NCBI RefSeq assembly: GCF_003201595.1
Contig: NZ_QJJS01000011.1
Coordinates: 62,001 to 126,000, forward strand
Direction: 5' to 3'
Length of the DNA: 64,000 nt
Source: Sphaerotilus hippei
GTDB taxonomy: Bacteria > Pseudomonadota > Gammaproteobacteria > Burkholderiales > Burkholderiaceae_C
Part shown: one piece after another, positions 39,214-48,148 of the stretch
Layout: every line of letters starts with the position of its first letter
Numbering within the stretch: the first letter of the stretch is position 1
Made by a program: the position numbers and the translations under genes
The notes under the pieces: generated by a model
Databases searched by the model: none
What the model was told of the DNA's origin: nothing
What the model saw: only the letters and a program-made list of their open reading frames with translations

Positions 39214-39913
39214 GGGGCTTCTCTTTCTGAACGATCGGTAGGGAGTCCGGGATCCGGTGGCCGACGAAGTCGGCGGCGGTCGCGATCACGTTGGGGAAGG
39301 CGCCGAACGCGTCGGCGTCCAGGGTGGTGGTCAGGGCCACGGCCGGCATGCCGGCGCGACGGGCCGCCTCGATGCCCAGCGGTGCATCCTCGTAGACGAG
39401 GCACTGCGTGGCGGCCAGGCCCAGGCGGCGTGCCGCCTCGAGGAAGATGTCCGGATGCGGCTTGCCGCGCAGCCCGTCGGCCGGGCAGACCACGGCGTCG
39501 AAGCGTGCGGCCAGGCCGAAGCGCCGCGCCGCCACCTCGATGTTGGCCGGTGGCGCGGCCGTGCAGATCGCCAGCTTCAGGCCGCGCTCGCGGGCCTGGG
39601 CGAGCACCTCGTCCACCCCGGGGATGAGCTGCAGCTCACGCTCGGCGATCTCGCGGTAGAGCACTTCCTTGCGCTCTGCCAGCGCGTCGCGCTCGGACAC
39701 GCTGCGCCCGGGCAGCATGTCGGCCAGGATCTCCTGGTTGGTCCGGCCTGCGGTGGCCTGGAAAAAACCGTCCTCGTCGAAGGGCAGGCCGATCTCGGCA
39801 TGCCACAGCGCCCAGGAGCGGTCATGCAGCTGCATGCTGTCGATCAGCGTGCCGTCCATGTCGAAGAGCAGACCGGCCACGTCGTGGCCGGACACCGCAG
39901 GAGGAAGGCTCAT
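39206..39913 (-). CDS. HAD-superfamily sugar-phosphate phosphatase/phosphoglucomutase-like
   Basis: A 235-aa HAD hydrolase of subfamily I with a cap domain. Motif I is FDMDGTLIDS (nucleophile and acid/base Asp), motif II lies in ICTAAPPANIE, motif III is the Lys of LRGKPHPDIFL, and motif IV is CLVYEDAPLGIEAARRAGM. The closest families are beta-phosphoglucomutase-like phosphatases and GS1-type hydrolases. With DGT rather than a clear mutase signature, I favour a phosphatase of sugar phosphates or phosphoglycolate-like substrates. It starts 3 bp after the prfB stop and overlaps pepN, so prfB-HAD-pepN look co-transcribed. Confidence 0.85.
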   Translation of the reverse strand: MSLPPAVSGHDVAGLLFDMDGTLIDSMQLHDRSWALWHAEIGLPFDEDGFFQATAGRTNQEILADMLPGRSVSERDALAERKEVLYREIAERELQLIPGVDEVLAQARERGLKLAICTAAPPANIEVAARRFGLAARFDAVVCPADGLRGKPHPDIFLEAARRLGLAATQCLVYEDAPLGIEAARRAGMPAVALTTTLDADAFGAFPNVIATAADFVGHRIPDSLPIVQKEKPHA

Positions 39914-39916
39914 GGC

Positions 39917-41021
39917 TCAGAGTCCCGATTTCAGGCTGGCTTCGATGAAGGCGTCGAGGTCACCGTCGAGCACCTTCTGGGTGTTGGAGATCTCGACGTT
40001 GGTGCGCAGGTCCTTGATGCGGCTGTTGTCCAGCACGTAGCTGCGGATCTGGTGGCCCCAGCCGACGTCGGTCTTCGTGTCCTCGAGCTTCTGCTGCTCT
40101 TCCTGGCGCTTGCGCAGCTCGTGGTCGTAGAGCCGCGAGCGCAGGCGCTTCCAGGCCACGTCGCGGTTGCTGTGCTGGCTGCGGCCGTCCTGGCACTGCA
40201 CGACGATGCCCGTCGGGATGTGCGTCAGCCGCACCGCCGAGTCGGTCTTGTTGATGTGCTGGCCGCCCGCGCCCGAGGCCCGGAAGGTGTCGGTGCGCAC
40301 GTCCGACGGGTTGATGTCGATCTCGATCGAGTCATCGACTTCCGGGTAGACGAACAGCGAGGCGAAGGACGTGTGGCGTCCGCCCGACGAGTCGAACGGG
40401 CTCTTGCGCACGAGCCGGTGCACGCCGGTCTCGGTGCGCAGGTGGCCGAAGGCGTAGTCGCCCTCGACCTTGATGGTCGCGCTCTTGATGCCGGCGGTGT
40501 CGCCTTCGGTCTGGTCCTCGACCGTGGCCTTGAAGCCCTTGCGCTCGCAGTACTTCAGGTACTGGCGCAGCAGCATGCTGGCCCAGTCGCAGGCCTCGGT
40601 GCCGCCGGCGCCGGCCTGGATGTCGACGAAGCAGCTCAGCGGGTCGGCCGGGTTGCTGAACATGCGGCGGAACTCGAGCTGCTCGACGGTGGCGCGCAGC
40701 GTGGCCGTCTCGGCCTCGATCGCCTCGAGCGACTCGAAGTCCTCTTCGGCCTTCGTCATCTCGAACAGCTCGGCGTTGTCGGCCAGCTGCGACTTCAGGT
40801 GGTCGATGGTGGCGACCACGTCCTCGAGCGACTTCTTTTCCTTGCCCAGCTCCTGGGCGCGTTTCGGGTCGTTCCAGACCGCCGGGTTTTCCAGGGCGGC
40901 GTTGACTTCATTCAGGCGGAGGGACTTTTGATCGTAGTCAAAGGTACCCCCTTAGCGCTTCTGTGCGCTCGCCCAGATCGGACAGCGAGCTGCCGATGGC
41001 GTTGATGCGTTCGATGTCCAT
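39917..41021 (-). CDS. prfB: Peptide chain release factor 2, with programmed +1 frameshift
   Basis: RF2 ends translation at UGA and UAA. The first part runs from the ATG at 41021 ([10 protein letters not shown]) for 27 codons to an in-frame TGA (40938-40940). The slip site reads AGGGGGTAC CTT TGA C: an internal Shine-Dalgarno-like AGGGGG, then CTT, then the weak stop TGAC, as in E. coli prfB. After a +1 slip, GAC (40939-40937) leads into [12 protein letters not shown] and the rest, for a total of 367 aa (E. coli 365). The catalytic GGQ is in [18 protein letters not shown]. The break is autoregulation, not decay: RF2 shortage favours slippage. It is the first gene of a likely prfB-HAD-pepN unit. 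Confidence 0.97.
40937..40953 (-). promoter_or_regulatory. prfB recoding site
   Basis: AAGGGGGTACCTTTGAC on the minus strand: an SD-like AGGGGG, a three-base gap, the slippery CTT codon and a UGA-C stop. It is nearly identical to the E. coli signal, which has TAT in place of TAC. Confidence 0.97.
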
Positions 41022-41190
41022 GTGGGTGTCCGTGAGGAACCAGATGAGGGAGGGGTGCATTTTCGCATGGCGGCACCGCGTGCTTTTCCCTCTTGCACGA
41101 ATCTGACGTGCCGCTCACCATGGAAGGCTGTGCTTTGATGATGAGGCCGGACCCGCGACGAGGCGGAGGCCGGCCCGGGAGACCCAGTCC

Positions 41191-41655
41191 ATGAGTGCGA
41201 CGATGTCCGGAACGCCCGGGGCGGCCAGCGGTCCGCCGGATGCCCCCGCGGCGCTTGTGTCTCCCCAGGCCGGCCGGGTCGTCGCGCTGCGGCCTGCGCG
41301 TTACCAGCAGCTGCGGGAGCTGTCGGGTGGCCTGGACATGGCGAAGGAGCCTGCCCGGCCGCTGCGCACCCACCCCGAGGTCGAGCAAGCCCGGGCCATC
41401 CGGGTGCGTTTCTGGCGCCGCACCCGCCTGCTGACGCTGGCGCTGCTGGCCGTCTGGCTGGTGGTGACGCTGACGGTGAGCTACTTCGCCCGCGAACTGA
41501 GCCCGATCGTCGCCGGCTGGCCGCTGAGCTTCTGGGGCGCCGCCCAGGGTGCGCTGATCGTCTACGTGCTGATCATCGTCGCCTATTCCTGGGTGATGGA
41601 CCGGCTGGAGCAGTCCTGCCAGGACGAGCTGCGGCTGTCGCGCCGCCAGGACTGA
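41191..41655 (+). CDS. DUF4212-like small subunit of a sodium/solute symporter, orphan
   Basis: A 154-aa protein. The first ~80 residues are polar and Ala/Pro-rich. Then a basic FWRRTRLL, helix 1 (LALLAVWLVVTLTV), the marker SYFARELSPI, WPLSFWGAAQGALIVYVLII (helix 2) and YSWVMDRLEQS. This pattern matches the small subunit paired with SSS-family symporters (acetate-type, DUF4212). Its partner large subunit normally follows directly, but here the next gene is an unrelated hydrolase on the opposite strand. The N-terminal extension is longer than usual. GGGAG stands 10 nt before the ATG. Confidence 0.7.
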   Translation: MSATMSGTPGAASGPPDAPAALVSPQAGRVVALRPARYQQLRELSGGLDMAKEPARPLRTHPEVEQARAIRVRFWRRTRLLTLALLAVWLVVTLTVSYFARELSPIVAGWPLSFWGAAQGALIVYVLIIVAYSWVMDRLEQSCQDELRLSRRQD

Positions 41656-41687
41656 ACGGCCTGGTCGCCGCCTTTCCCGGAGGGGGC

Positions 41688-42638
41688 TCAGGCCAGGTGG
41701 CGCCGCAGCGTGTCGGCCAGCGCCTCGGGCTGGTCGTGGTGCAGCATGTGGCCGCTGGGGCTCAGGCGCTGGCGCGACAGCTGCGGCACCACCGCCAGCC
41801 GCTGCTCGAACTCGCTGCGCGGGTAGCGGTGGCCCCACCACACGGCGGTGTCGGTCAGGTCGCCATCGACCCACAGCACCGGGGCGCTGATGGCCCGCCA
41901 GCAGGCCAGCACCTCGTCGACGTGGTAGAGCACCGGGTTGACCTGCTTGTGGGCCGCGTCGGCGAGCAGGTGCCAGCGGCCGGCCTCGTCGCGGTGCGAC
42001 CAGTGCGCGGCCAGCCAGGCGGCCCGTGGTGCGCTCAGCCTCGGGTTGTTGCGGCGCAGCCGGGCGGCCACGTCGTCGACGCTGCGGTAGCTCTGCAGCG
42101 TGCCCGGAGACTGCAGGCCGTCGAGCCACTGCCGGTAGCGCTCGGGCGCCTGTTCGGGCCGGGTCGCGGGCAGGCCGAAACCCTCCAGGTTGACCAGCCG
42201 GCGGATGCGCTGCGGGCGCACGCCGGCATAGACCATCGCGATGTTGCCGCCCATGCTGTGGCCGACCAGGTCGACCGGCGTGTCGCTGGCCAGGCCCAGC
42301 GCCGGCTGGCGCAGCAGCGCGTCCAGATCGGCCAGGTAGTCGGGAAACCAGTAGCTGTCGGCCCCGGGCACGCGGGTCCAGCCGAAACCGCGCCAGTCCG
42401 GTGCGACGATGAAACGGGCCTCACCCTCGCGCTCGGCCAGCGCGTCGACCAGGAACTGGAAGGACGCGGCCACGTCCATCCAGCCGTGCAGCAGCACCAG
42501 GGCCGGTCGCTGCGCCGTGACGGTCGAGGCGTCGCCCCAGCAGCGCACGTGGTACTGCAGGCCGCGCACGTCCAGCCAGAGCGAGCGGCCATGCTGCAGG
42601 GGCTGGTAGCGGGCCTCGGGGCGGGTGCAGTCGTCCAT
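41688..42638 (-). CDS. Alpha/beta hydrolase
   Basis: A 316-aa alpha/beta-hydrolase-fold protein. The oxyanion-hole region is VLLHGWMD, the nucleophile elbow is VGHSMGG (Ser ~130), an acid residue is likely in WVDGDLTDT, and the catalytic His is in SGHMLHHDQPE near the C terminus. A cap domain with many Trp and Arg lies between. Substrates of this family (esters, haloalkanes, epoxides) cannot be told apart here. It follows the 2OG oxygenase gene by 24 bp on the same strand, so they may form a unit. Confidence 0.88.
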   Translation of the reverse strand: MDDCTRPEARYQPLQHGRSLWLDVRGLQYHVRCWGDASTVTAQRPALVLLHGWMDVAASFQFLVDALAEREGEARFIVAPDWRGFGWTRVPGADSYWFPDYLADLDALLRQPALGLASDTPVDLVGHSMGGNIAMVYAGVRPQRIRRLVNLEGFGLPATRPEQAPERYRQWLDGLQSPGTLQSYRSVDDVAARLRRNNPRLSAPRAAWLAAHWSHRDEAGRWHLLADAAHKQVNPVLYHVDEVLACWRAISAPVLWVDGDLTDTAVWWGHRYPRSEFEQRLAVVPQLSRQRLSPSGHMLHHDQPEALADTLRRHLA

Positions 42639-42662
42639 CGTGCGGTCGGCCTCGCTGGGGGT

Positions 42663-43451
42663 TCAGATCGTTTCGGGCGGGTCCTGGAAACGACCGGCCC
42701 GGTAGGTCAGCACCAGCGTGTCGCGCCAGCCGCGCTCGCCCATCGGCTGGATGGGGGTGCTTTCATGGATGACCCGGTCGTCGTCGAGCAGCAGCGCGCT
42801 CCAGGGCTGGTCGAGCGTGAAGCGCACGCCGTGCGGGCCGTCGGCCTGGAACACCCGCGTCTCGCCGCCCAGCACGCCGCTGCGCTGCACCAGCACGACG
42901 GCCACGAAGTTCACGCCGTCGCGGTGCGCCCCTTCGGGCGTGGGCCGGCCCACGCCGCCGGTGGTGTCGATGCGGAAGGGATGGGCCTCGATGAACCAGC
43001 GGCCGTCGAAGGCCGGCTCGCTGGCCGTCGGGTGGGCGGCCTCGGCGAAGATCCGGCCCAGCCCCTGCACCAGCGCGAGGAAGGCGGGCGAGTCCGCCAG
43101 CCCGGCGTCGAGCGGCGCGAAGTGGCGCAGCATGCCGCCGTGCAGGGCGTTGTAGGTGGTCGGCTGCCAGTGCGGGCGGTGCGGCACGGTCGTCAGCGTG
43201 CCGCGGCTCACGTCCTGCACCAGGCTGCCATGGCGCCGGCTGCGGTAGCGACCGCCGTCCTTCAGGTGCGCGTCGGGCGGCAGGTCGTCCCAGGCCGGCT
43301 CGAGCGTGTGCAGCACCTCGAGCGAGGTGTCGGCGAGCCGGGCGACGGTGGCCGGCGACAGGCGGGCAAAACCTTGGCGGGCCAGCAGGGCCGAGGCGGT
43401 TCCGGCGGCCGCGGGGTCCAGGGGTTCGGGTTGGGGCAGGGGGGAAGACAT
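42663..43451 (-). CDS. 2OG-Fe(II) dioxygenase (PF10014-like)
   Basis: A 262-aa protein like the 2OG-Fe dioxygenases that include amino-acid hydroxylases (IDO/BsmA group). Iron ligands are HRDGVNF (HxD, ~167-169) and the distal His in DRVIHESTP (~222); the 2-oxoglutarate Arg is plausibly in WRDTLVLTYRAG. RWFIEAHPFRID and GGETRVF also fit. The N terminus is Pro/Ala-rich. The substrate is not known; free hydroxylated amino acids are typical for the family. Downstream on the same strand is the alpha/beta hydrolase. Confidence 0.8.
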   Translation of the reverse strand: MSSPLPQPEPLDPAAAGTASALLARQGFARLSPATVARLADTSLEVLHTLEPAWDDLPPDAHLKDGGRYRSRRHGSLVQDVSRGTLTTVPHRPHWQPTTYNALHGGMLRHFAPLDAGLADSPAFLALVQGLGRIFAEAAHPTASEPAFDGRWFIEAHPFRIDTTGGVGRPTPEGAHRDGVNFVAVVLVQRSGVLGGETRVFQADGPHGVRFTLDQPWSALLLDDDRVIHESTPIQPMGERGWRDTLVLTYRAGRFQDPPETI

Positions 43452-43523
43452 GCGCCGATTGTGCCCGCACCACCACGGCGGGTCCTGCGCCGGCTCTGTG
43501 TCTCGCCCCGTGCGCCAGGGCGC

Positions 43524-44420
43524 TCAGTGCACCTCGGGTTCGTGGTCGCGGCGCCATTGCGCCAGCAGCATCGCCACGACCATCAGCGCCGCGCCGCCCC
43601 AGCCGCGCAGGCCCAGCTGATCGCCCATGAAGGCCCAGCCCGCCAGCGCGGAGAACACGCCTTCGCTGCTGTAGATGATGGCCGCGTGCGAGGCCTGCGC
43701 GGTGCGCTGGGCCACGACCTGCAGCGTGTAGGCCAGGCCGACCGACAGCACCCCGCCGTAGGCGATGGCGCCGGCGGCCTGGCTGAGCGCGGCCGCGCTC
43801 AGCGGCTCGCGCCACAGCGCCACGGCCAGCGACAGCAGCCCGGCGATCGTGTACTGCAGCACCGCCAGGCGCAGCGTGTCGTGCCGGCGGGCGTAGACGC
43901 CCACCAGCATCATGTGCACCGCCCACAGCCCGGCCCCGCCGAGCTGCAGCCAGTCGCCCGCGGCGATGCCGGCGTCGGGCTGGACGCTCAGCAGGTAGAG
44001 CCCGCCAGCGGCCAGGCCCACGGCCGCCCAGGTCGACCCGGGGGCCCGTTCACCGAACGCCAGCATCAGCACCGGCACGATCACCACGTACAGCCCGGTG
44101 ATGAAGCCCGCATTGCTCACCGAGGTGCCCAGCAGGCCGACCTGCTGCAGGTTCACCGCGGCGAACAGCACCAGCCCCAGCACCAGGCCGGCGGGCACGA
44201 TGCCGCGGCTCTCGTGCACCGGGTGGGTCGCCAGCGGGCCCGGACGCCACCACCACAGCGGCGCGACCATCGCCGCCCCCAGCAGGAAGCGGGCGCCGGT
44301 GTAGAGAAAGGGGCCGATCGTGTCCATGCCCAGGCGCTGGGCGACGAAGGTCGAGCCCCAGATGGCCGCGGCCGCCAGCATCAGCAGGTCGGTGCGCAGG
44401 GTGCGGGAGGAAGGAGTCAT
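43524..44420 (-). CDS. EamA/DMT-family transporter
   Basis: A 298-aa inner-membrane protein from the ATG at 44420, with ten predicted helices in two EamA repeats. The first opens with LLMLAAAAIWGSTFVAQRLG, the second with GAGLWAVHMMLVGVY. The C-terminal region VFSALAGWAFMGDQLG is typical. These exporters move amino acids, metabolites or drugs; no specific substrate can be read. It is divergent from the tas-like gene, starting 90 bp away. Confidence 0.87.
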   Translation of the reverse strand: MTPSSRTLRTDLLMLAAAAIWGSTFVAQRLGMDTIGPFLYTGARFLLGAAMVAPLWWWRPGPLATHPVHESRGIVPAGLVLGLVLFAAVNLQQVGLLGTSVSNAGFITGLYVVIVPVLMLAFGERAPGSTWAAVGLAAGGLYLLSVQPDAGIAAGDWLQLGGAGLWAVHMMLVGVYARRHDTLRLAVLQYTIAGLLSLAVALWREPLSAAALSQAAGAIAYGGVLSVGLAYTLQVVAQRTAQASHAAIIYSSEGVFSALAGWAFMGDQLGLRGWGGAALMVVAMLLAQWRRDHEPEVH

Positions 44421-44510
44421 GCAGCAGGCCGGAGGCAAACCGCCGAGCCTACCTCAGCACGGCGGGCCCGCCTGCGGCACACTGGCGGCCCCGAGCTTGT
44501 GGAACCTGTC

Positions 44511-45581
44511 ATGACGACCCTGACCCCTGTCCGACTCGGCCGCAGCGACCTGCTGGTCAGCCCGATCTGCCTGGGCACGATGACCTTCGGCGAGCAGGTC
44601 GACGCGCCCCTGGCGCATGCGCTGCTGGACCGTGCCCTCGAGCGTGGCATCGACTTCATCGACACCGCCGAGATGTATGCGGTGCCGCCGCGGCGCGAGA
44701 CCTTCGGCGCCACCGAGCGCATCCTCGGCGAGTGGTTCGCGGCCCGGCCGTCGCGCCGTGACCAGGTGGTGCTGGCCAGCAAGGTGGCCGGCCCGTCGCG
44801 CGGCATGGACTGGATCCGCGGCGGCAGCGCCGACCTGAAGGCCGCCGACATCGTGCAGGCCTGCGAGGACAGCCTGAAGCGGCTGCGCACCGACATGATC
44901 GATCTCTACCAGATCCACTGGCCGGTGCGGCCGGTGCCGATGTTCGGCAGCGTCTACTTCGACCCCGCGCCGCCGGCCGAGGCGCACAGCTCGATCGAGG
45001 AGCAGCTGCGGGCGCTGGCCCGCCTGGTCGAGCAGGGCAAGGTGCGTGCGGTCGGGCTGTCCAACGAGACGCCCCACGGCGTCAGCGAGTTCGTGCGCCT
45101 GGCCGAACAGGCCGGACTGCCGCGCATCGCCACCGTGCAGAACCCCTACTGCCTGATCAACCGGGTGAGCGACAACGCGCTGGACGAGGTGATGCACCAC
45201 CTGGACGTGTCGCTGCTGGCCTATTCGCCGCTGGGCTTCGGCCTGCTGACGGGCAAGTACGACGAAGGGGGTTTCGACGATCCGCGGCAGACCGGCCGCA
45301 TGGCGCTGTTCGAGCGCATGAAGCAGCAGCGCTGGGGCCGGCCCGAGTCGCTCGCGGCCGCGCGGGCCTACAACCGGCTGGCCCGCGAGCACGGCCTCAC
45401 GCCCACCCAGCTGGCGCTGGCCTTCTGCTACCGGCGCTGGAGCGTGGCCAGCACCATCATCGGCGTGACGACGATGGCCCAGCTCGACGAGGACATCGAC
45501 GCCTGGTCGGTGCCGATCGGCCCGGAGCTGTCGGCGGCGATCGACGCGATCCGCTGGGTGCACCGCGACCCGGCGCAGTGA
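44511..45581 (+). CDS. tas: Tas-like NADP(H)-dependent aldo/keto reductase
   Basis: A 356-aa TIM-barrel reductase. It aligns with E. coli Tas along its length by eye: LGTMTFGEQ, DTAEMYAVPPRRET (catalytic Asp-Tyr), the Lys in LASKVAGPSRG, LYQIHWPVRP (active-site His), VGLSNETPHGVSEF, IATVQNPYCLINR and STIIGVTTMAQL. Tas was named for suppressing tyrosine auxotrophy, but its natural substrate is uncertain. A WIRGGSADL stretch and a short VYFDPAPP insert differ from E. coli. The ATG at 44511 has a weak upstream site (TTGTGGAACC). Confidence 0.92.
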   Translation: MTTLTPVRLGRSDLLVSPICLGTMTFGEQVDAPLAHALLDRALERGIDFIDTAEMYAVPPRRETFGATERILGEWFAARPSRRDQVVLASKVAGPSRGMDWIRGGSADLKAADIVQACEDSLKRLRTDMIDLYQIHWPVRPVPMFGSVYFDPAPPAEAHSSIEEQLRALARLVEQGKVRAVGLSNETPHGVSEFVRLAEQAGLPRIATVQNPYCLINRVSDNALDEVMHHLDVSLLAYSPLGFGLLTGKYDEGGFDDPRQTGRMALFERMKQQRWGRPESLAAARAYNRLAREHGLTPTQLALAFCYRRWSVASTIIGVTTMAQLDEDIDAWSVPIGPELSAAIDAIRWVHRDPAQ

Positions 45582-45590
45582 GCGCGGGGT

Positions 45591-45977
45591 TCAGGGCGGC
45601 AGGCGCTGCAGCCGCTCCAGGCGCTGCAGCACGCGCTGCGGATCGAAGCCGAGCTGCACCTGGCCGGCGACCCGCACGACGGGCGTGCCGGACGCCCCGG
45701 TGCGCTCGTGCTCACGCCGGCACTCGGCGTCGCGCTCGATCAGGCATTCGCTGAACGCCACCTGCTGGCGCTGCAGCCAGTCCCGGGCGCGGTCGCAGTG
45801 GTGGCAGTCCGTCGACGAGATCAGCCTCAGCTCGCCCGGACGGACCTGGGCCCGCAGCCCGGCGCCCAGCTGCCGGTCCTGCCAGTGGCGCAGCCCGGTC
45901 GAGGCCAGCGCGCCCAGTGCCACCAGTCCCGCGAGCGTCAGCGCGAGGCGCCAGGACGACACGGGCGCCGGGTTCAC
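45591..45977 (-). CDS. Membrane-anchored glutaredoxin-like protein
   Basis: A 128-aa protein starting at GTG 45977, which overlaps the RidA stop (GTGA). One helix (LALTLAGLVALGALAS, ~10-27) is followed by a short glutaredoxin-fold domain facing the periplasm: STDCHHCDRARDWL carries CxxC at ~57-60, and TGASGTPVVRVAGQVQLGF is the cis-Pro loop. Two other Cys (in SECLIE and AECRRE) lie between. It may be a thiol-disulfide oxidoreductase. It is the last gene of the plsY-ridA-grx run. Confidence 0.75.
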   Translation of the reverse strand: MNPAPVSSWRLALTLAGLVALGALASTGLRHWQDRQLGAGLRAQVRPGELRLISSTDCHHCDRARDWLQRQQVAFSECLIERDAECRREHERTGASGTPVVRVAGQVQLGFDPQRVLQRLERLQRLPP

Positions 45978-46354
45978 GCGCCGCCGTGGTCCGGGCGGGG
46001 CTCGGCGGTGGCGGCGGTGACCACCACCTCGATCTTCCACTCCGGGCGGGCCAGGCGGGCCTGCACCGTCGCCCGCGGCGGGGTGTGGCCGGGCACGACC
46101 CAGGTGTCCCAGACCGCGTTCATGCCGTCGAAATCGGCCAGGTCAGCCAGGTAGATCTGCACCATCAGCAGGCGCGAGCGGTCGCTGCCGGCCCGCTCGA
46201 GCAGGCGGTCGATCATCGCCAGCACCTGCGTGGTCTGGCCGGTGATGTCCTGGCTGGCGTCGTCGGGCACCTGCCCGGCGAGGTGGATGGTGCCGTGGTG
46301 GATGGCCGCCTCCGACAGGCGCGGACCGACGTCAAGGCGTTGCAGCGAGCTCAT
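45974..46354 (-). CDS. RidA/YjgF-family protein
   Basis: 126 aa. RidA-type enamine/imine deaminases relieve damage by reactive 2-aminoacrylate. Family features: [47 protein letters not shown], and the end-region [21 protein letters not shown], where the key Arg (PxRxxxxA) is kept. A canonical member ends near 128 aa, so the length fits. The ATG overlaps the plsY stop by 4 nt, and its own stop overlaps the next start: a tightly coupled trio. Confidence 0.9.
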   Translation of the reverse strand: MSSLQRLDVGPRLSEAAIHHGTIHLAGQVPDDASQDITGQTTQVLAMIDRLLERAGSDRSRLLMVQIYLADLADFDGMNAVWDTWVVPGHTPPRATVQARLARPEWKIEVVVTAATAEPRPDHGGA

Positions 46355-47028
46355 TTTTTCCTGGCCTTTCGGGCCGGCGTCGTGTCCGGCGGGGTGGGGG
46401 CGGCCTTCTGGCCGATGCGGCTTTCCTGGCCGCGCAGCAGCTTGTCGATGTTGGCGCGGTGGCGCGCGATCAGCAGCGCGCTCATCACCGCCAGGGCCAG
46501 CGTGGCCAGCGACGGATCCCAGCCGATGACCTGGATCAGCGGCGCCAGGCCGGCGGCGATCAGCGCGGCCAGCGACGAATAGCGGGTGGTGTAGGCCACC
46601 AGCAGCCACAGCAGCAGCGTGATCAGCCCCAGCAGCGGATGGAAGCCCAGCAGCACGCCGGCGGCCGTGGCCACGCCCTTGCCACCCTTGAAGCCGAAGA
46701 ACACCGGCCACAGGTGGCCCAGGAACGCGGCCAGGCCGACCAGCGCGGCGGCGTTGTCGGTGGCGTCCGGCCCGAGGCCGAGCCGGTCGCCGAAGGCGCC
46801 GACCAGCGCGACGGGCACCAGGCCCTTCAGGGCGTCGAACAGCAGCGTCAGCGCGGCCGCCTTCTTGTTGCCCGAGCGCAGCACATTGGTCGCCCCCGGG
46901 TTGCCCGAGCCGTAGGCGCGGGGGTCGTCGAGGCCCATCAGGCGGCTGACGATGACGGCGAAAGAAAGCGAGCCGATCAGATAGGCCGCGACCATCAGGG
47001 CGAGGGTCCAGAGCAGGGTCATGGGCAT
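46351..47028 (-). CDS. plsY: Glycerol-3-phosphate acyltransferase PlsY
   Basis: A 225-aa inner-membrane enzyme that moves acyl groups from acyl-phosphate to glycerol-3-phosphate, the first step of phospholipid synthesis. Motifs: [33 protein letters not shown] (motif 1), [23 protein letters not shown] (motif 2, acceptor site), and [12 protein letters not shown] (motif 3). Five helices are visible, then a Lys/Pro-rich tail (ARKARKK). ATG at 47028. A 138-bp GC-rich gap with imperfect hairpins separates it from ybaK upstream, so it may have its own promoter. Confidence 0.96.
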   Translation of the reverse strand: MPMTLLWTLALMVAAYLIGSLSFAVIVSRLMGLDDPRAYGSGNPGATNVLRSGNKKAAALTLLFDALKGLVPVALVGAFGDRLGLGPDATDNAAALVGLAAFLGHLWPVFFGFKGGKGVATAAGVLLGFHPLLGLITLLLWLLVAYTTRYSSLAALIAAGLAPLIQVIGWDPSLATLALAVMSALLIARHRANIDKLLRGQESRIGQKAAPTPPDTTPARKARKK

Positions 47029-47166
47029 GAAGCGTCGATCAAGGGGAAACAGGACAGCGGGCGGACCGCACCGCCGCGGCAGCGCCGCCTGAGCGGGCCG
47101 CGCGCCGCGCAGTGTACGCGCGGCATCGGCCGGCCCGTCGGGGCCGACGCCCCGCCATCACGCCGA

Positions 47167-47670
47167 TCAGCCGATCGACGAGGGGTCGATCGCCTCGACG
47201 GCCCGGGCACCGATCAGCGTGCCCAGCACCGAAGGATCGAGGCCGACCAGGTAGCCCCGGCGGCCGCCGTTGATGTAGATGCGCGGCAGCGCCAGGATGC
47301 CGGCCTCGACGTAGACCGGCACGGCCTTGCGGAAACCGAATGGCGAGGTGCCGCCCACCTGGTAGCCGCTGTGGCGCTGGGCCACTTCGGGCCTGCAGGG
47401 CTCGATCTTCTTGGCGCCGACCTGGCGGGCCAGGTTCTTGGTGCTGACCTGGCGGTCGCCGTGCATCAGCACGATCAGCGGCCGGGCGTCCTGGTCCTGC
47501 ATCACCAGCGTCTTGACCACCTGGTGCTCGGCCACGCCGAGCTGGCGCGCCGACTCGCCCGTGCCGCCGTGCTCGACGTAGTCGTAGGGGTGCTCGCTGA
47601 AGTCGACCCCGTGGCTGCGCAGGAACTGCGTGGCGGGGGTCTCGCTGACGTGGGCGGTCTTCCTGGCCAT
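47167..47670 (-). CDS. ybaK: YbaK/EbsC-type Cys-tRNA(Pro) deacylase
   Basis: A 167-aa editing factor that hydrolyses Cys mischarged on tRNA-Pro. Family features: ATQFLRSHGVDF, QVVKTLVMQ, LIVLMHGDRQVSTKNLAR (the catalytic Lys lies in this region), VGGTSPFGFRKAVPVYVE and IYINGGRRGYLVGLDP. The length fits YbaK (159 aa in E. coli). It begins 8 bp after the CMD-family gene stop in a five-gene run. Confidence 0.93.
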   Translation of the reverse strand: MARKTAHVSETPATQFLRSHGVDFSEHPYDYVEHGGTGESARQLGVAEHQVVKTLVMQDQDARPLIVLMHGDRQVSTKNLARQVGAKKIEPCRPEVAQRHSGYQVGGTSPFGFRKAVPVYVEAGILALPRIYINGGRRGYLVGLDPSVLGTLIGARAVEAIDPSSIG

Positions 47671-47678
47671 CGGGCGGG

Positions 47679-48101
47679 TCAGTCCTGGTGCTCGTCGAAG
47701 CTCAGGCCGTTGTCGGCCATCCATTCGCGGGCGGCGCGGAAGGCCTCGATCGCCGCCGGCGCCCCGGCATAAGGCGCCACGTGCAGCAGCACCTCGCGGA
47801 TCTCGCGCAGCGTCGCGCCGTTGTTCATCGCGCCGCGCAGGTGGCCTTTCAGCTCCTGGCTGCGGCCCATGGCGGCCAGCATCGCCACGGTGCACAGGCT
47901 GCGCTGCCGGAGCTCGAGCCCGTCGCGCAGCCAGGTCGAACCCCAGGCGTGTTCACTGACGTGGGCCTGCAGCGGGCGCGAGAAGTCGTCGGCCTGGGCC
48001 AGCGCGCGGTCGACGAAGGTGTCGCCCATCACCTGGCGGCGGCGCTGTTCACCCGGGTGGCGGGCAGCGGGTTCGGGCGTGGGGGCGGTGGTGTCGGTCA
48101 T
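47679..48101 (-). CDS. Carboxymuconolactone decarboxylase (CMD) family protein
   Basis: A 140-aa AhpD-like/CMD fold. Visible: FSRPLQAHVSEHAWGSTWLR, LELRQRSLCTVAMLAAMGR and LKGHLRGAMNNGATLREIREVLLH, matching PcaC (4-carboxymuconolactone decarboxylase) motifs, with the conserved Glu and His retained. One Cys only (SLCTV), so it lacks the CxxC of AhpD and is unlikely to be a peroxidase. It may be a true decarboxylase of aromatic catabolism or an orphan relative; no other pca gene is near. It lies in an operon with yciO upstream and ybaK downstream. Confidence 0.83.
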   Translation of the reverse strand: MTDTTAPTPEPAARHPGEQRRRQVMGDTFVDRALAQADDFSRPLQAHVSEHAWGSTWLRDGLELRQRSLCTVAMLAAMGRSQELKGHLRGAMNNGATLREIREVLLHVAPYAGAPAAIEAFRAAREWMADNGLSFDEHQD

Positions 48102-48148
48102 GTCGGCGAGGGGGGCAAAAGGTCGATCGGGTCGATGGCGCGCTTGGC

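Noticed and set aside
40938-40940. Broken prfB (premature stop)
   Set aside because: The context is the normal programmed frameshift, and the +1 frame gives a full-length RF2.
42663-44420. Secondary-metabolite cluster from oxygenase, hydrolase and EamA genes
   Set aside because: No core biosynthetic enzyme is near; the genes look like ordinary scattered functions.
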